A DNA stretch of 21,787 bases from Ophiothrix spiculata (taxonomy: Eukaryota; Echinodermata; Ophiuroidea; Amphilepidida; Ophiotrichidae), in the NCBI GenBank assembly GCA_000969725.1, contig JXSR01S002943.1; one strand, 5' to 3'. The notes beneath the pieces are model-generated. The model had not been told where the DNA came from. It saw only the letters and a list, made by a program, of their open reading frames with translations, and ran no database searches. Within the stretch, counting starts at the first letter, position 1. Each line of letters begins with the position of its first letter. Positions 19,389 to 21,787 of this stretch are shown one piece after another. A program made the position numbers and the translations under genes.

Positions 19389-21301
19389 AGCTGCGTTTAC
19401 ATTACGACGTATTGGGGGTAACGACAAGCAGCGTAGACCTGCGAATTGCAGTTTTGAATTATACGCCGGTCCTCATTAGTTGAAGTTGGTTCACGTTAGC
19501 ACACGCCTCTAACATACGAAGGTTGTCGTTACTATCGGTCGCTTTCAGTTACAAGTTTTGAAATTTTTGGATGACATAGAATAAGATTTGATATCGTTGA
19601 AATCCCGTTGGCCACCGCAACCCTCAGTTCTTTGTCGTCTCCATGATCGCTTGTAGCAGTCTGTATACGTTTAGAGGTCGTCACAATTTCGTTGGTACTC
19701 GTTGTCAACAACACTTGACGAATTGTGACGACATATTGCAGTGGATAACGAATAGAAACGACTTTGGGTAATGTAAGTAAACTAATGCTGGCGTATTGCA
19801 ACGGTGGGTTACGATTTGTAAACGATTGTCTATATTTTAAGTCAATTTTTATCAGTGTTTGTGGTTTTGTACAGAGTTCTTTTTATTAGAGCTGTGATTA
19901 GGAATAATTGTACCACCCGCACAGGGTTGGTGATTTTTTTGATTAAAAAAGATTGAACAAATTCTGATTTTTAAAAATTAAATAACTGTGTGTTTTTTTA
20001 ATTTGAATCGGATTTATTTGATTTTTTTAGAATTAAAAAAAAACATGATCATACAAAACATGTTTAAACTGTTTTTGAAGTGATTCTAGACCAAATACAG
20101 TTGACAAGTATTCTTTGAAATATGTATTTTAACATTTGACAAATAATCCACTAAATTAAATGAAACAAAAGTTACAAAAATAAAAAATCTTTACATTTAG
20201 TGATTCAATTGGTGTCCACCAGGGACTGAAAAAAGCTGTGAAGCTAGTGGTCTTGTTCAAAGCTTTTAAAATGGAATAGATCCTAAATTCAAATCAAGAT
20301 ATTTACATTGTTTCAGGAAGCAAAGGAGTGACTTGATTGTCATCTAAAGTTATGATTAGCTTCTACATGTACATATTATTGCCTATTGGTGCATTTTTTT
20401 ATTCCGATTTGAATGACAGCCTTGCCTCTTTTCCAGCTAAATAATAAGAAGAGTACAACATAAATGTATGCTGAAAATTTCACTTGATCTGACCATTCAT
20501 TTTCAAGTTGCAAACTTTTACAGCATCTTTAAAATTCTCTATGGCTACTGTGTTGTAATTATTGCCGAGCCCCAAATGTTATAATAAAATGACATACTTT
20601 TGGATTGATCAACAAAATGCAGGCACTTTTGCATGAATGTTTTTGGGTTTGTAACACATTCCAGTCAATTATCATTATTAGCTCAAAAATTCCTAACTAA
20701 AATATTGTTAATGTTTCATAAGATGGGTTTATTGTTAAAAAATTGTGTTGTTTGGAAAATGTTTATAATTGTGTTCTTGCATCTAATGAAGATTAATTGA
20801 AAATTAGTTCAAAACTGTTTCGAAAGTGCTTGTAGAGAAATTAAAATGATTCAATTGAAAAAAAAACAGTCAGTGATTATTTTTTTTAATTTAAATCCAA
20901 GTGATTTAAATCGCACCTATTTAAATCAACGTGATTTTTATCAAACAACCTTGTACTCGCACAAACTTCTAGTCACGTTATTGTTGCCGTAACCATTCGA
21001 TAGCATTCGTTCCTTTACGTCAGCCAAGGTCAGCATTTACCGCCTCACTACGTTACTTACAGTAGTTCTACGTTGAGAAGTCGTGACCCAAAGTCAAGCC
21101 AAACTCTTAATTTATCATTAAGTCTGCGTTTCTTTTAGCAACCACTCGTCACTTGTTGCCGTCGTATCGCTGATACTCGTTACTATCGGTCAACAAACTT
21201 TGATTTTTCATCTTTACTCATTGCTTGTCGTCCAGCGTATTGTGATTCTGGAATACGTTACCCTACGTCGAGGGCCAATAAGTCCAGATGTAAAAGCACC
21301 T
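19389..21301 (-). mobile_element. Composite DNA transposon, copy 2, inverted relative to copy 1
   Basis: It is 1913 bp and matches copy 1 in reverse along its whole length. The left edge reads TTA then AGCTGCGTTTACAT; the right edge reads GATGTAAAAGCACCT then TGA, so the TTA TSD survives on one side with one change on the other. Several TIR positions have mutated. By hand count the arm facing 21301 differs from copy 1 at about 12 of ~348 bases, while the 270-base frame region in the other arm differs at about 24. That frame (19801-19532) also starts at TTG and most of its changes alter the amino acid. No transposase is encoded. Confidence 0.75.
19922..20953 (-). mobile_element. Nested hAT-like element inside copy 2
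   Basis: It has the same ends as in copy 1: CAGGGTTGGTGATTTTTTTG here at the left, and CAAGGTTGTTTGATAAAAAT read in reverse from the right. The flanks CACCCGCA and TACTCGCA are the reverse complements of those in copy 1, including the two mismatched positions. It is about 57 bp longer than in copy 1 because of small insertions. No coding frame is present. Confidence 0.58.
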
Positions 21302-21540
21302 TGAGGAGTCACTGGCTTTGTAATGTGTACACCGAAAAAAATAACACGGCAGTCATATGCTAAGAAAAGGATTTTTCACTAAGGCAAATAATTGGGGCAT
21401 GTTAACATTAAACAAAATAACTACATATCTACCTAAAATAGAATAGAATACAACTCTATCAGATAGATAACCAATCTTGCTGAATTATTTATTTTGTATC
21501 TAAAACCATATTTTAACCAATATCCAGGAATTAATATTCA

Positions 21541-21787
21541 CTTAAGGGTACGAGGAATCCACATGCTCTGGAAAATATGAATCCTAACTATTTTTTAATC
21601 ATGAAAAGATAAAATATTTTCACTGCCTTCGCGGGGACTCAAACCATGGATTATGGCGGGGGTTAGTCATGCATTACGAAGCGAGAGATTTACCGCTGAG
21701 CTATCAAGGCAGCGTTGTGATGGTGAACTAAAATCTAAAACATAAACATTAGAATGCCGTATTTTTCTTTTGTTTACATAAAAATTG
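21541..21787 (+). repeat. Dispersed repeat, copy with tRNA-like core, cut by the window end
   Basis: It matches 8692-8880 from CTTAAGGGTACGAGGAATCC to the last base of the window and keeps the tRNA-like segment that the other copy has mostly lost. The homology extends on both sides of that segment, so the tRNA-like piece lies inside the repeat rather than at its end. Confidence 0.75.
21623..21712 (-). other. tRNA-like segment (degenerate)
   Basis: On the minus strand CTGCCTT at the 5' end pairs perfectly with AAGGCAG at the 3' end. An A-box, TAGCTCAGCGG, and a B-box, GGTTTGAGTCC, stand in the right order. At 90 bases it is longer than a normal tRNA, with extra bases before the T-arm. In the canonical register only five acceptor pairs and three T-stem pairs form, and no clean anticodon stem can be drawn. 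It is more likely a tRNA pseudogene or an internal pol III promoter of a repeat than a working tRNA. Confidence 0.55.

Overview
The window reads as non-coding nuclear DNA of an animal, most likely a marine invertebrate; the phylum cannot be settled from this sequence. The reasons are the AT-rich background, the remains of at least three kinds of non-LTR (LINE) retrotransposon, tRNA-derived repeats, and many terminal-inverted-repeat (TIR) DNA elements with target-site duplications (TSDs). I found no intact gene, host exon, rRNA, functional tRNA, CRISPR array or bacterial operon. Nearly all the open frames are chance, and many begin at TTG rather than ATG.

Layout. 1-5840 is AT-rich filler holding short foldback or MITE-like elements (615-875, 1731-1985, 3580-3805, 4121-4252) and one lone hairpin (2977-3039). 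5855-7711 is a composite DNA transposon: an outer element with a 3-bp TTA TSD and a Harbinger-like character carries an inner element with hAT-like ends and an 8-bp TSD. The outer element landed inside another copy of its own TIR. 7981-10320 holds a 122-bp tandem duplication, a repeat that has lost a tRNA-like core, a diverged direct repeat and a SINE. 10330-13600 is a cluster of three diverged copies of one unit. Two of the copies sit next to minus-strand fossils of an RTE/BovB-like reverse transcriptase (RT), and the third is split by a 529-bp TIR element.

13836-15171 (minus) is a 5'-truncated RT pseudogene with a 9-nt deletion over the catalytic Asp-Asp. It abuts the 3' tail of another LINE on the plus strand. 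16240-17580 (plus) is a 5'-truncated CR1/L2-like LINE that has lost RT motif A and ends in (ATT)n. 17581-19388 holds nothing I recognise. 19389-21301 is a second copy of the composite transposon in opposite orientation, so the window contains a 1.9-kb inverted repeat whose arms are about 11.7 kb apart. 21541-21787 is a second copy of the 8692 repeat with its tRNA-like core still present; it runs off the window.

The parts do not form a pathway: this is a transposon graveyard. Its informative features are nesting order, self-insertion, inverted pairing and repeated loss of RT catalytic residues. I see no evidence for a new functional system. The composite transposon family is the best candidate for something not yet described.
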